From contig NZ_FNPH01000002.1 of NCBI RefSeq assembly GCF_900107255.1, positions 716,436 to 780,435 of the forward strand: a DNA stretch of 64,000 nucleotides. The letters run 5' to 3'. The position numbers and the translations under genes are program-made. The DNA comes from Micromonospora pattaloongensis. GTDB lineage: Bacteria; Actinomycetota; Actinomycetes; Mycobacteriales; Micromonosporaceae. Shown here one piece after another: positions 42,928-52,464 of this stretch (the first letter of the stretch is position 1; the number at the start of each line of letters is the position of its first letter). The notes under the pieces are model-generated. The model made no database searches. It had not been told where the DNA came from and saw nothing but the letters and a program-made list of their open reading frames with translations.

Positions 42928-45597
42928 TCAGACCGAGGGGGTGTGGAACTCGGCCAGGAAGGCCTCCACGCGTTCGGCGGGGGCGGGGCGGGCCAGCGCA
43001 TGGCCCTGGGCGAACCGGCAGCCCGCCTCGCGCGCCTGGTCGACCTGGGCGGTCGCCTCCAGGCCCTCCGCGAGGATCTCCAGGCCGAGCCGGCGGCCCA
43101 GGCTGACCACGACGTCGATCAGCGGCTTGCTCGGGGTCCGCCGGTCGCCGGAGTCGGCGACGAGCGCCCGATCGATCTTGAGAATGTCGACCGGCAGCCG
43201 TCGGAGCTGGGCCAGCGACGCCTGACCGGCGCCGAAGTCGTCCAGCGCCGTGCGGACGCCGAGCGCCCGCAGCCCGGCCAGCTGGGTGACCACCGTCGGC
43301 ACGTCCGCGGCGACCCGCGACTCGGCGATCTCGACGACGAGCCGCTCGGGCGCGATCCGGTGCGCGGCGAGCGTGGCGGCGACCGTGCTGACGAAGTCGG
43401 GGGCGGCCAGCTCCCGCTGCGAGACGTTGACCGCCATCCAGAGGTCGTGCCCGAGCCGCGACCACGCGGCGAGCTGCCGGCACGCGCGCTGGCGCACCCA
43501 CCGGCCGATCTCGTCGATCAGCGCGAGGTCCTCGGCGACCGGCAGCAGCTCGGCGGGGAGCACCGTGCCGAGCATGGGACTGCGCCAGCGCAGCAGCGCC
43601 TCCACCCCGACCGGCCGGCCGTCCTCCAACGCGATCACCGGCTGGTAGACCAGGTCCAGCTCGCCGCGCTCGACCGCACCGGGCAGCTCCCGTTCGAGGT
43701 CCATCCGCCGGACGAGCTGCTCCTCCAGGAAGGCGTCGTACCACTCCACCCGGTTGCGCCCGAGCTGTCGCGCCCGACGGCGCGCGAGGTCGGCGCGGCG
43801 GAGCACGTCGTCGACGCTGTCACCGCCGCTCACCTCGGCCAGCCCGATGCTGACGTGCAGATGGACGATCGCGCCGGGCAGCTGGTAGGGCTCGGTGAGC
43901 GCGGTGAGCAGCCGGGTGGCCAGCGCGTACGCCAGCATCGGCCCCTCGACCGTGACCACGGCGAACTCGTCGCCGGCGAGCCGGGCCGCGACGTCGTCGG
44001 AGCCGACCGTGGCGCGCAGCCGCCGGCCGACCTCGATCAGGACGGCGTCGCCGACCTCCCGCCCGCGTACGTCGTTGATGCCGGCCATGCCGTGCAGGTC
44101 GATGACGAGCAGCGCGCCGCCGTGGCCGGGGACGGCGCGCTGGGTGACGATCGTGCGCATCAACTCGCGCCGGTTGGCCAGCCCGGTGAGCTGGTCGGTG
44201 AAGGCCAGCTGGTGCAGCGTCCGCTCCAGCCGCCGGCGCTCGCCCACGTCGCGCATGTGCACCACGAGCGCGCCCACCTCGGGCACGCCCCGCTGGTCGC
44301 TGATCGTGGACTCGGTATCGCGCCAGGCGCCGTGCCCGTCGCGCAGCCGCGCGGCCACGAGCCGGGTACGCCCGTCGGCGACGGGCTGGCGCTGCGCCAG
44401 CACCGCGGTCAGCAGCGTGGTCACGTCGGCGGCGTCGTCGGGGTGCATCAGCTCGCCGAAGGAGCGACCGATCACGTCGGCGTCGGAGAGCCCGAACAGC
44501 CGCGCCGCGGCCGGGGACTGCCACCGCACCAGCAGATCCTCCCCGACCACCATGGTCAGGTCGTTGCCGCCGGAGACCATCGACCGGAAGTGCGCCTCCT
44601 GCCGGGCGAGCCGGCGCGCGTAGCCGCGGATGTCCATCGCGGCGAGCACCTCCCGCACCACCATGGCGGGGATGCCGGCCAGCCCCAGCACGATCGAGGT
44701 GTGGTCGAAGTGGCCGACCGTCACCAGGTGGTAGACCGCGGCCAGGGTGGCGACCATGGCCGGGACGCTGAGCAGCGGGTACGCCGACAGCCGCGACTCG
44801 GCCTCGATGGTCGGTGGCGGCGGCGGTCCGGCCGGCGCGCGGTGCGCCCCGATGGAGATGACCACCGGCCCGAACACGAGCGGCGCGGCCGCGACCAGCA
44901 TCGCCCATTGTGGACCGCCGTAGGCGATGACCATGGCCAGCGCGGCCAGCCCGGTCATCGCCGCGCCCGACCCGGACCCGGAGAGCAGCGCGGCCGGGCG
45001 GTAGCGGGCGGCCCGCAGCGCGGTGACCGTCACCACGGAGATCCCGGCGGCGGCGATCAGTGCGGCGGCGAGCGCCGCGGGCGGCATCGGACCGGCCGGC
45101 GGCATCAGCCAGCCGGCGAAGGCGAGCGTGATGCCGATGCTGAGGCCGTCGAAGCCGCGCCGGACCCGGGTGGCGACCGTGGTCGCGGCGCCGGGCAGCA
45201 GCAGCATGCCGAGCAGGTACGCGAGCACCGCGACGGCCAGCCCGCCGACCGCGACGCCGGCCCGGGAGGCCGGGGCGACCAGCGGCAGCGCCGCCACCGC
45301 CAGACCGCCGGCCAGCACGCCGATGCCGAGGAGCCCGGCGCCGCGGCAGGTGCCGAGGCGGGTGCCGTACACGGCGCGGATCGTGAGGGCGAGCCGGATC
45401 AGCCGTACGCCCACCACGAGCGCGACGGTCGCGGTCGCGGCCGCCACGGCGACGATCTCCGGCAGGAGGTCGAGGAAACCCGCCAGGAGCAGCACCCCCG
45501 CCGACGTCGGTGCCGCGATCTCAACGGCCCGGGCGGCGGCTCCCGGTGCTCGATCGCGATCAGCTACTGCCGCAGACACAGCCGTGGCCACCTTCAT
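42928..45597 (-). CDS. Membrane PAS-GGDEF-EAL protein 2 with degenerate GGDEF
   Basis: An 889-residue protein with about ten membrane segments (residues 30-320), a PAS domain (about 338-455, ending in a PAC-like VGALVVHMRDVGERRRLE), then GGDEF and EAL domains. The GGDEF site reads AGDEF (541-545), the metal-binding IDLDxFK motif reads IDLHGMA (H502), and no RxxD inhibitory site is present, so cyclase activity is doubtful. The EAL domain keeps EALLRW (from 666), NVSQREL, DDFGAG, KIDRALV and AEGLEA. It is most likely a PAS-gated c-di-GMP phosphodiesterase. The start is an ATG with AAAGGTGGC-like context, uncertain by a few codons. Confidence 0.9.
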   Translation of the reverse strand: MKVATAVSAAVADRDRAPGAAARAVEIAAPTSAGVLLLAGFLDLLPEIVAVAAATATVALVVGVRLIRLALTIRAVYGTRLGTCRGAGLLGIGVLAGGLAVAALPLVAPASRAGVAVGGLAVAVLAYLLGMLLLPGAATTVATRVRRGFDGLSIGITLAFAGWLMPPAGPMPPAALAAALIAAAGISVVTVTALRAARYRPAALLSGSGSGAAMTGLAALAMVIAYGGPQWAMLVAAAPLVFGPVVISIGAHRAPAGPPPPPTIEAESRLSAYPLLSVPAMVATLAAVYHLVTVGHFDHTSIVLGLAGIPAMVVREVLAAMDIRGYARRLARQEAHFRSMVSGGNDLTMVVGEDLLVRWQSPAAARLFGLSDADVIGRSFGELMHPDDAADVTTLLTAVLAQRQPVADGRTRLVAARLRDGHGAWRDTESTISDQRGVPEVGALVVHMRDVGERRRLERTLHQLAFTDQLTGLANRRELMRTIVTQRAVPGHGGALLVIDLHGMAGINDVRGREVGDAVLIEVGRRLRATVGSDDVAARLAGDEFAVVTVEGPMLAYALATRLLTALTEPYQLPGAIVHLHVSIGLAEVSGGDSVDDVLRRADLARRRARQLGRNRVEWYDAFLEEQLVRRMDLERELPGAVERGELDLVYQPVIALEDGRPVGVEALLRWRSPMLGTVLPAELLPVAEDLALIDEIGRWVRQRACRQLAAWSRLGHDLWMAVNVSQRELAAPDFVSTVAATLAAHRIAPERLVVEIAESRVAADVPTVVTQLAGLRALGVRTALDDFGAGQASLAQLRRLPVDILKIDRALVADSGDRRTPSKPLIDVVVSLGRRLGLEILAEGLEATAQVDQAREAGCRFAQGHALARPAPAERVEAFLAEFHTPSV

Positions 45598-45783
45598 GGA
45601 GGGGACAAAGGGCGTTGACGCGACGGCCAGGCCGGGAAGCGAGACCGCGCCTGTGAATACTCAACGAACAGTACGCCACGCCGGTGACGGGCACCATTCG
45701 CCCATAAGTGTTCTTGCCGGACACCATTTCTTCCTGCTCCGGGCGAGAGAAGCCGGTCCCGGCGCGGATGGAAAGATGGCCGG

Positions 45784-46167
45784 GTGAGCAGCCCCCGACC
45801 CGTCCGGTTCCGGCCCCACCAGGCGACCCTGGTGGCCGCCGTCGTCGCGTTCTTCGGCGCGCTGCCGCTGGCGACGGCGCGCTGGTACCTGCTGCCAGTG
45901 CTGCTCGTTCCGCTGGCCGTCGCGCTCTGGGCGTGGCGCTCGGGCACCGATGTGGACGACCGGGGGCTGCGGCTGCGCGCGGTGGCCGGTTCGCACCGGA
46001 TCCCGTGGTCGCAGGTCGCCGAGTTGGGCCCCGATCCGCGCGGGCGGGCGGCCGCGCTGCTCACCGACGGCCGTACCGTCGTGCTGCCGGCCGTGCGCGC
46101 CGCGGACCTGCCCCGGGTCATCGCCGCCAGCGGCCAACAGATCACCGGCGCGGCCGACGCTCAGTAG
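45784..46167 (+). CDS. Small membrane protein with bacterial PH domain
   Basis: A 127-residue protein. One or two hydrophobic segments (about 14-50) are followed by a compact bPH-type domain: GTDVDDRGLRLRAVAGSHRI, PWSQVAELGPDPRGRAAALL, TDGRTVVLPAVRAADLPRVI. Such proteins are common, single-copy and uncharacterised in actinobacteria. AAAGAT ends six bases before the GTG, consistent with leaderless translation. Its last seven bases overlap the convergent dehydrogenase stop. Confidence 0.82.
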   Translation: MSSPRPVRFRPHQATLVAAVVAFFGALPLATARWYLLPVLLVPLAVALWAWRSGTDVDDRGLRLRAVAGSHRIPWSQVAELGPDPRGRAAALLTDGRTVVLPAVRAADLPRVIAASGQQITGAADAQ

Positions 46168-47087
46168 CCGTCGACGACCTCGTTGATGAGCGGCTCGCCG
46201 GCCGCGTAGCGGCGCAGCTGCTCGCCGACCAGCCGGTAGGCACGCGGCAGCAGGCCACGCACCGAGCCGCCGACGTGCGGTGTGATGAGCACGTTGGGCA
46301 GCGTCCACAGCGGATGATCCGCGGGCAGCGGCTCGGGGTCGGTCACGTCCAGCGCGGCGTCGAGCCGCCCGCTGGTGACCTCGGCGACCAGGGCGTCGGT
46401 CCGCACCACGGGGCCGCGGGCCGCGTTGACCAGCAGCGCGCCGTCCGGCATGGCGGCGAGGAAGTCGGCGTCGACCATCCCGCGGGTCCGCTCGGTCAGC
46501 GGCACGATCAGCACCACGATCTGCGCCGCCGGCAGCAGCCGCGGCAGCTCGTCGACACCGTGCACGCCCTCGGCCGGCCGCGGCGTACGGGCCACCAGCG
46601 TGATGTCGACCTCGAACGGCGCGAGCCGGGCGCGCAGCGCCGCCCCGATCGATCCGGCCCCGACGATGAGCACCCGCTTGCCGGCGAGCTCGTCGGTCGG
46701 CGTGAACTCCGCGTACGACCACGCACGCCGGGCCTGGGCCCGCGCGAAGCCCGGGAACGCCCGCAGGTGCGACAGGATGGCCGCGACAACCCATTCGGCG
46801 GTGGGCGAGTCGTGCACCCCGCGCGCGTCGCAGAGCCGCACCCCGGCGGGGAGCCGGCCGGCCCAGACGTCCGCGCCCGCGGAGAGGAGCTGCACCACCG
46901 CCAGGTCCGGCAGCTTGCCGGCGACGTCCACCGACTCGGCCTGGGTCAGGAACGGCGGGACCCAGAACCGCATCCCGCGCGGATCGACGTCGAGCAGCTC
47001 CGGCCGGGGCACGACCTCGATCGTCACGTCCCCGGGCACCGGGCCGAGCAGCGCTCGGCCCTCCTCGTGCGGAATCCACGCCTTCAC
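46161..47087 (-). CDS. D-isomer 2-hydroxyacid dehydrogenase family protein
   Basis: A 308-residue NAD(P)-dependent oxidoreductase of the glyoxylate/hydroxypyruvate reductase group. Catalytic residues are present: Arg in NAARGPVVR, Glu in TDPEPLPADHPLW and His in LITPHVGGS. The nucleotide loop is VGAGSIG. The N-terminal half is shorter than in SerA and there is no ACT domain. Substrate unknown; glyoxylate or hydroxypyruvate is plausible. The start is GTG. The next gene upstream, dedA, is on the same strand, 81 bp away. Confidence 0.88.
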   Translation of the reverse strand: MKAWIPHEEGRALLGPVPGDVTIEVVPRPELLDVDPRGMRFWVPPFLTQAESVDVAGKLPDLAVVQLLSAGADVWAGRLPAGVRLCDARGVHDSPTAEWVVAAILSHLRAFPGFARAQARRAWSYAEFTPTDELAGKRVLIVGAGSIGAALRARLAPFEVDITLVARTPRPAEGVHGVDELPRLLPAAQIVVLIVPLTERTRGMVDADFLAAMPDGALLVNAARGPVVRTDALVAEVTSGRLDAALDVTDPEPLPADHPLWTLPNVLITPHVGGSVRGLLPRAYRLVGEQLRRYAAGEPLINEVVDGY

Positions 47088-47168
47088 GGGATCCGACAGT
47101 AGCCGGGCGGCCCGGAACGCGGCGAGTCGGCCGGAGGCGGCGGCAGAGTGCTCCGGCCGGTGGCGCGG

Positions 47169-47822
47169 CTACACGGAGGTGCGGTCGCGGCGGGCGCCGG
47201 CGCGGGCGCGGAGCAGCTCGACGACGACCGGCACCACCGAGATCACGACGATCCCGATGAGGATCAGCTCGATGTTCTGCTTCACGAAGGGAATCTGGCC
47301 GAGGAAGTAGCCGAGGACGGTCACGCCGGTGCCCCAGAGGATGCCGCCGACGATGTTGTAGACGACGAAGGTCCGATAGCGCATGTTGCTGACGCCCGCC
47401 ACGATCGGCGTGAAGGTCCGCACGATGGGGACGAAGCGGGCCAGCACGATCGAGCGCGCGCCGTACTTCTCGAAGAACTCCTGCGCCTTGAGGACGTTCT
47501 CCTGCTTGAACAGGCGCGAGTTGGGACGGCGGAACAGCGCCGGCCCGACCCGCTTGCCGAAGAGATAGCCGACCTGGTCGCCCGCGATCGCGGCGATGGT
47601 GATCAGCAGACAGACCAGCCAGAGCGGGTAGGTGATCTTCCCGTCGGAGGTCAGCAGACCCGCGGTGAACAGCAGCGAGTCGCCCGGCAGGAAGAAGCCG
47701 ATCAGGAGCCCGGACTCCGCGAAGACGATGGCCAGGATGCCGAGCAGACCGAAGGTCGAGATCAACCACTCGGGGTCCAGCCAGGACGGACCCAGCGCCA
47801 GCGTGGTCACGGGCGTAGACAC
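47169..47822 (-). CDS. DedA-family membrane protein
   Basis: A 217-residue integral membrane protein of the DedA/VTT superfamily. Landmarks are FAESGLLIGFFLPGDSLLF with the reentrant loop acidic residue, GDQVGYLFGKRVG, and the conserved KYGARSIVLARFVPIVRTFTP followed by AGVSNMRYRTF. DedA proteins include undecaprenyl-phosphate or phospholipid flippases; the lipid here is unknown. The GTG start has GGAGG seven bases upstream. Confidence 0.93.
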   Translation of the reverse strand: MSTPVTTLALGPSWLDPEWLISTFGLLGILAIVFAESGLLIGFFLPGDSLLFTAGLLTSDGKITYPLWLVCLLITIAAIAGDQVGYLFGKRVGPALFRRPNSRLFKQENVLKAQEFFEKYGARSIVLARFVPIVRTFTPIVAGVSNMRYRTFVVYNIVGGILWGTGVTVLGYFLGQIPFVKQNIELILIGIVVISVVPVVVELLRARAGARRDRTSV

Positions 47823-48006
47823 GAGTGGACCTCCCGGATTGCCTGCACAGCGCGCACCCGATCATCCGGGCGGCGGACACCAGCGGGAGTGTACGCGCGT
47901 TTCCTGTCAGTCTGCGCCGGCCCGGAGTACCCGGCGGTAGTTCGGCGGAATCGACGGAATTCGTGAGGGCCGGGGCCGCACAGCGTGGACGGTTAAGCTG
48001 ACGGAG

Positions 48007-49179
48007 ATGAGCGCCCGCCCCCCGTACCCCCGCCGCAGCCGGACCCGCGCGTGCGCCGCCGCCGGCGCGGCGCTCGCGCTCGCGGTCGGCGGCTGCGCCT
48101 TCGGCGAGCCGACGCCCGACGTGGCCGGCAAACCGCCGAGCTTCCCCACCCCGTCGGTCAGCGCCACCGGTGGTGGCACGGACCAACAGGTCGCCGCGAC
48201 CGTCCTCGCCACCGGGCTGCGCGTGCCCTGGGGGGTCGCGTTCCTCCCCGACGGCGGCGCGCTGGTCACGGAACGCGACACGGCGAAGATCCTGAAGGTC
48301 GGGCCGGAGTCGGACACCGACGGGCTCAAGGTCACCGTGGTGCAGACGCTCGACGAGGTCGACGCGGCCGGCGAGGGCGGCCTGATGGGCATCGCGGTGT
48401 CGCCGCGGTACGCCGACGACAGGACGGTCTTCGTCTACTACTCGACGAGCCGGGACAACCGGGTCGCGAAGCTGACGCTCGGGGGCGAACCCACCCCGAT
48501 CGTCACCGGCATCCCGCTCTCCGGCATCCACAACGGCGGCCGGCTCGCCTTCGGCCCCGACGGCTTCCTCTACGCGACCACCGGGGACGCCTCCCACCGC
48601 GGGCTGTCGCAGGACCGGGCCAGCCTCGGCGGCAAGATCCTGCGGATGACCACCGACGGCAAGCCCGCCCCCGGCAACCCCTTCGGCAACTCGCTCGTCT
48701 GGTCGCTCGGACACCGCAACGTGCAGGGCATCGCGTGGGACGCCGGCAAGCGGCTCTACGCGACGGAGTTCGGCCAGAGCACCTGGGACGAGATCAACCG
48801 GATCGAACCCGGCAAGAACTACGGGTGGCCCGACGTCGAGGGGCACGGCACGGACAGCCGGTTCGTCAACCCGCTGGTGGTCTGGCGCACCGGCGAGGCC
48901 TCCTGCTCCGGCGCCGCGATCGTCGGTCCGCTGCTGGTCGCCGCGTGCCTGCGCGGTCAGCGGCTCTGGCTGACCGAGCTGACCGCGAACGGCGGGGTGC
49001 TCGGGCAGCCCCGCGCGCTGCTCACCAACGAGTACGGCCGGCTGCGCACCGCCGTGGCCGCCCCCGACGGATCGCTCTGGATCACCACGTCCAACCACGA
49101 CGCCCGCGGCCGCCCCACCGCCACCGACGATCGGATCATCCGGCTGGTCTTCGCGGGCGCCGCGGCCGGCAAGAGCTGA
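48007..49179 (+). CDS. PQQ-dependent sugar dehydrogenase-like lipoprotein
   Basis: A 390-residue secreted lipoprotein: signal segment with lipobox AVGGC near residue 31, a short Pro/Thr linker, then a six-bladed beta-propeller of the GSDH/Asd type (VPWGVAFLPDGGALVTERDTA, GEGGLMGIAVSP, HNGGRLAFGPDGFLYATTGD, WSLGHRNVQGIAWD). The catalytic His of soluble glucose dehydrogenase corresponds to IHNGG. Whether it binds PQQ is not certain, as actinobacterial members often have unknown substrates. TAAGCT lies seven bases before the ATG, so it is probably leaderless. Confidence 0.87.
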   Translation: MSARPPYPRRSRTRACAAAGAALALAVGGCAFGEPTPDVAGKPPSFPTPSVSATGGGTDQQVAATVLATGLRVPWGVAFLPDGGALVTERDTAKILKVGPESDTDGLKVTVVQTLDEVDAAGEGGLMGIAVSPRYADDRTVFVYYSTSRDNRVAKLTLGGEPTPIVTGIPLSGIHNGGRLAFGPDGFLYATTGDASHRGLSQDRASLGGKILRMTTDGKPAPGNPFGNSLVWSLGHRNVQGIAWDAGKRLYATEFGQSTWDEINRIEPGKNYGWPDVEGHGTDSRFVNPLVVWRTGEASCSGAAIVGPLLVAACLRGQRLWLTELTANGGVLGQPRALLTNEYGRLRTAVAAPDGSLWITTSNHDARGRPTATDDRIIRLVFAGAAAGKS

Positions 49180-49273
49180 GCGCTTCAGCTGCGGCTCCCG
49201 GCCGATCCACCCCGAAACGCCGGAGGCCCGTCAGGTTTGCCCCCCGGCAACACGGGGCAGGCATGATCTCGAC

Positions 49274-50896
49274 ATGGCTGAGCGCGAAGACGATGACATG
49301 CGCCCGCCCGGAGCCGACGACACGGCCCCCGGAGCCGACGACACGGACGCCGGGACCCGGCGATCCGTTGGCGAACGGGTCCGCGCCGCCGGCGGCGCGC
49401 TCGGCCGGGCGGCGCGGTCCCGCGCGGGCCGCCGCACCCGGATCACACTGGGCGTCCTCGCCGTCTCCGTCGTCGGGGTCGTGCTCGGCGTGCTGCTGGG
49501 CGCGCACACGAAGGTCGACATCGGGCCGTTCAACGCCCAGATGACCATCCGGCCGTCGCTCACCGGCGGCACCGACGTGGTCATCCCACCGCTGGGCTCG
49601 CTGCTGCTGGACAGTCACGACGGACCGGCGCACCTCTCCGTGCAGCTCGGCACGCTCGACCAGCGCCGAACCAAGGCGCTGATCGACGATCCGGCCGGCA
49701 TCGCCAGGGCGAGCGAGACCGCGGTGCACGACGTGACCCGCGGCATCGTCCGACTCGGCGTGCGCACCCTCGCCTTCTCCGTGCTCTGCACCCTGCTGCT
49801 GGCGGCGCTGGTCTTCCGCAACGTCCGCCGGGTCGCCTGGTCGGGGCTGCTCTCGCTGGTGATCACGGGCGGGAGCCTGGGGATCGGCGCGCTGACCCTG
49901 CGCACCAGCGCGATCGAGGAGCCGCGCTACGAGGGGCTGCTGGTGAACGCGCCGGCCGTGGTCGGCGACGCACGCCGGATCGCCAACGACTACAACATGT
50001 ACGCCGAGCAGCTGCAACGGCTGGTCGGCAACGTCAGCCGGATCTACACGACCGTCTCGACGCTGCCGCTCTACGACCCGGCGCCCGGCACCAAGCGCGT
50101 GCTGCACGTCTCCGACCTGCACCTCAACCCGACCGCGTGGCAGATGATCCGCACCATCGTCGAGCAGTTCAACATCGACGCGGTGATCGACACCGGCGAC
50201 ATCACCGACTGGGGCAGCGAGCCGGAGGGCTCGTTCGTGAGCGCGATCGGGGCGCTCCGGGTCCCCTACATCTACATCCGCGGCAACCACGACTCGGCGC
50301 GCACCGCGGCGTCCGTCGCCAGCCAGCGCAACGCGATCGTGCTGAACAACTCGATGACCACCGTGGCCGGGCTGACCATCGCCGGCATCGGCGATCCCCG
50401 CTTCACCCCCGACAAGGAGACCTCACCGGCCGGGTCGGGCCTGACGAAGCCGGTCGCCGAACAGGTGATCGGGGCCGGTGAGCGGCTGGCCAACACGGTC
50501 CGCTCCGCCGGCCACCCGGTGGACATCGCGCTGGTGCACGACCCCGAGTCCGCCGGCCCGCTCTCCGGCGTCTGCCCGCTGGTCCTCGCCGGGCACGTCC
50601 ACGCCCGCCAGACGCGGATGCTCGCGCAGGTGCCGGGGCAGCAGCCGACCCGGCTGCTGGTCGAGGGCTCGAGCGGCGGGGCGGGGCTGCGCGGCCTGGA
50701 GGGCGAGGCGCCGACCCCGCTGGCGATGTCGGTGCTCTACTTCGGCGCGGACCGGGCGCTGCAGGCGTACGACGACATCGTGGTCGGGGGCACCGGGCGC
50801 TCCCAGGTCACCCTGGAACGACACGTGGTCAACGAGAAGAAGCTGCCCAACCCGAGCCCGACGGTGGCGACGCCCACCCCGACACGCACCCGCTGA
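49274..50896 (+). CDS. Membrane-anchored metallophosphoesterase
   Basis: A 540-residue protein. A disordered acidic N-terminus (with a 7-residue repeat PGADDTA/PGADDTD) precedes a transmembrane helix at about 57-75, a beta/helical extracytoplasmic stretch, and two further helices at about 160-215. The calcineurin-like phosphoesterase domain has all motifs: VSDLHL, DTGDITDWG, GNHD, ALVHDP and LAGHVHARQ. The tail is Pro/Thr-rich. The substrate is unknown, with cyclic nucleotides, nucleotide esters and lipids as possibilities. CATGAT lies six bases before the ATG. Confidence 0.88.
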   Translation: MAEREDDDMRPPGADDTAPGADDTDAGTRRSVGERVRAAGGALGRAARSRAGRRTRITLGVLAVSVVGVVLGVLLGAHTKVDIGPFNAQMTIRPSLTGGTDVVIPPLGSLLLDSHDGPAHLSVQLGTLDQRRTKALIDDPAGIARASETAVHDVTRGIVRLGVRTLAFSVLCTLLLAALVFRNVRRVAWSGLLSLVITGGSLGIGALTLRTSAIEEPRYEGLLVNAPAVVGDARRIANDYNMYAEQLQRLVGNVSRIYTTVSTLPLYDPAPGTKRVLHVSDLHLNPTAWQMIRTIVEQFNIDAVIDTGDITDWGSEPEGSFVSAIGALRVPYIYIRGNHDSARTAASVASQRNAIVLNNSMTTVAGLTIAGIGDPRFTPDKETSPAGSGLTKPVAEQVIGAGERLANTVRSAGHPVDIALVHDPESAGPLSGVCPLVLAGHVHARQTRMLAQVPGQQPTRLLVEGSSGGAGLRGLEGEAPTPLAMSVLYFGADRALQAYDDIVVGGTGRSQVTLERHVVNEKKLPNPSPTVATPTPTRTR

Positions 50897-50949
50897 GCTT
50901 CATCAGCGGGCGGGCGCCGGGGCGGGCGGCAGCCGGGCGGCGGAGGCCG

Positions 50950-52452
50950 TCAGCCCTGGACGCCGAGCCGGGCCAGGATCAGTTCCCGTACGGTCTTCGC
51001 GTCCGCCTGCCCGCGCGTGGTCTTCATGACCGCGCCGACCAGCGCGCCGGCGGCGGCGACCTTGCCGTCCCGCACCTTGTCCGCGATGGCGGGGTTGGCG
51101 GCGATCGCCTCGTCCACCGCGGCCGTCAGCGCGCCGGTGTCGGAGACGACCTCCAGGCCCCGCGCCGCCATGATCTCGGACGGCGTGCCCTCGCCGGCCA
51201 CCACGCCCTCCAGCACGGTGCGGGCGAGCTTGTCGTTGAGCTTCCCCTCGTCCACGAGCCGCTGCAGCTCGGCGACGTGCGCCGGGGTGGCCCCGACCGC
51301 CGCGAGCTCCACCCCGGTCTCGTTGGCGCGCCGGGCCAGCTCACCGAGCCACCACTTGCGCGCGCCCGCCGGGGTCGCGCCGGCCGCGACGGTCTCCTCG
51401 ATCAGCTCGACGGCGCCGGCGTTGACCACGGACTGCATGTCGAGGTCGGTCAGCCCCCACCGCTCCTGCAGCCGCGTGCGGTGCACCCGCGGCAGCTCCG
51501 GCAGCGCGCTCTTCAGCTCGGCGACCCACGCCGGGTCCGGCGCGATCGGCACCAGGTCCGGCTCCGGGAAGTAGCGGTAGTCGGTCGCGGTCTCCTTGGA
51601 ACGCCCCGACGTGGTGTCGCCGGTGTCCTCGTGGAAGTGCCGCGTCTCCTGCACGATCCTGCCGCCGGAGTCCAGGACCGCCGCCTGACGCAGGATCTCC
51701 GAACGGACGGCCCGCTCGACGCTGCGCAGCGAGTTCACGTTCTTGGTCTCGGTGCGGGTGCCCCAGTCTTCGCCGGGGAGGTTGAGCGAGGTGTTGACGT
51801 CGCAGCGCAGCGAGCCCTGCTCCATGCGCACGTCGGAGACGCCGAGCGAACGGATCACGTCGCGCAGCTCGGTGACGTACGCGCGCGCCACGACCGGGGC
51901 CTTCGCGCCGGTGCCGGGGATCGGCTTGGTGACGATCTCGACGAGCGGGATGCCGGCGCGGTTGTAGTCGACCAGCGACTCGGTCGCGCCGTGGATCCGG
52001 CCGGTCGCGCCGCCGACGTGCAGCGTCTTGCCGGTGTCCTCCTCCAGGTGCACGCGCTCGATCCCGATGCGCACCATCTCGCCGTCGACCTCGACGTCCA
52101 GCCAGCCGTCGAAGCAGAGCGGCTCGTCGTACTGGCTGGTCTGGAAGTTCTTCGGCATGTCCGGATAGAAGTAGTTCTTCCGGGCGAAGCGGCACCACTC
52201 GGCGATCGAGCAGTTGAGCGCGAGGCCGATCCGGATCGTCGCCTCGATGGCGGCCCGGTTGGCGACCGGCAGCGACCCGGGCAGGCCGAGGCAGACCGGG
52301 CAGACCTGGGTGTTGGGCTCTGCGCCGAACCCGGTCGGGCAGGCGCAGAACATCTTCGTGTTCGTGCCGAGCTCGACGTGGGTCTCCAAGCCGATCACCG
52401 GCTCGTAGCGCTCGACGACATCGTCGTACGTGGGCAGCGCGGTCGTGCTCAT
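50950..52452 (-). CDS. gatB: Asp-tRNA(Asn)/Glu-tRNA(Gln) amidotransferase subunit B
   Basis: Binds and phosphorylates mischarged tRNA in the GatCAB amidotransferase that makes Gln-tRNA(Gln). The 500-residue product has [14 protein letters not shown], the zinc-type cysteines CACPTGFG and [27 protein letters not shown], and a C-terminal helical YqeY-like tail. The ATG has TGGAG upstream; a TTG three bases earlier is the alternative. It is the third gene of gatCAB, 12 bp after gatA. Confidence 0.98.
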   Translation of the reverse strand: MSTTALPTYDDVVERYEPVIGLETHVELGTNTKMFCACPTGFGAEPNTQVCPVCLGLPGSLPVANRAAIEATIRIGLALNCSIAEWCRFARKNYFYPDMPKNFQTSQYDEPLCFDGWLDVEVDGEMVRIGIERVHLEEDTGKTLHVGGATGRIHGATESLVDYNRAGIPLVEIVTKPIPGTGAKAPVVARAYVTELRDVIRSLGVSDVRMEQGSLRCDVNTSLNLPGEDWGTRTETKNVNSLRSVERAVRSEILRQAAVLDSGGRIVQETRHFHEDTGDTTSGRSKETATDYRYFPEPDLVPIAPDPAWVAELKSALPELPRVHRTRLQERWGLTDLDMQSVVNAGAVELIEETVAAGATPAGARKWWLGELARRANETGVELAAVGATPAHVAELQRLVDEGKLNDKLARTVLEGVVAGEGTPSEIMAARGLEVVSDTGALTAAVDEAIAANPAIADKVRDGKVAAAGALVGAVMKTTRGQADAKTVRELILARLGVQG

Positions 52453-52464
52453 CAACGCTCCAGG

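Noticed and set aside
45661..49098. A 1145-codon minus-strand frame across five genes
   Set aside because: Overlaps well-identified genes on both strands and shows no protein motifs; a GC-bias shadow.
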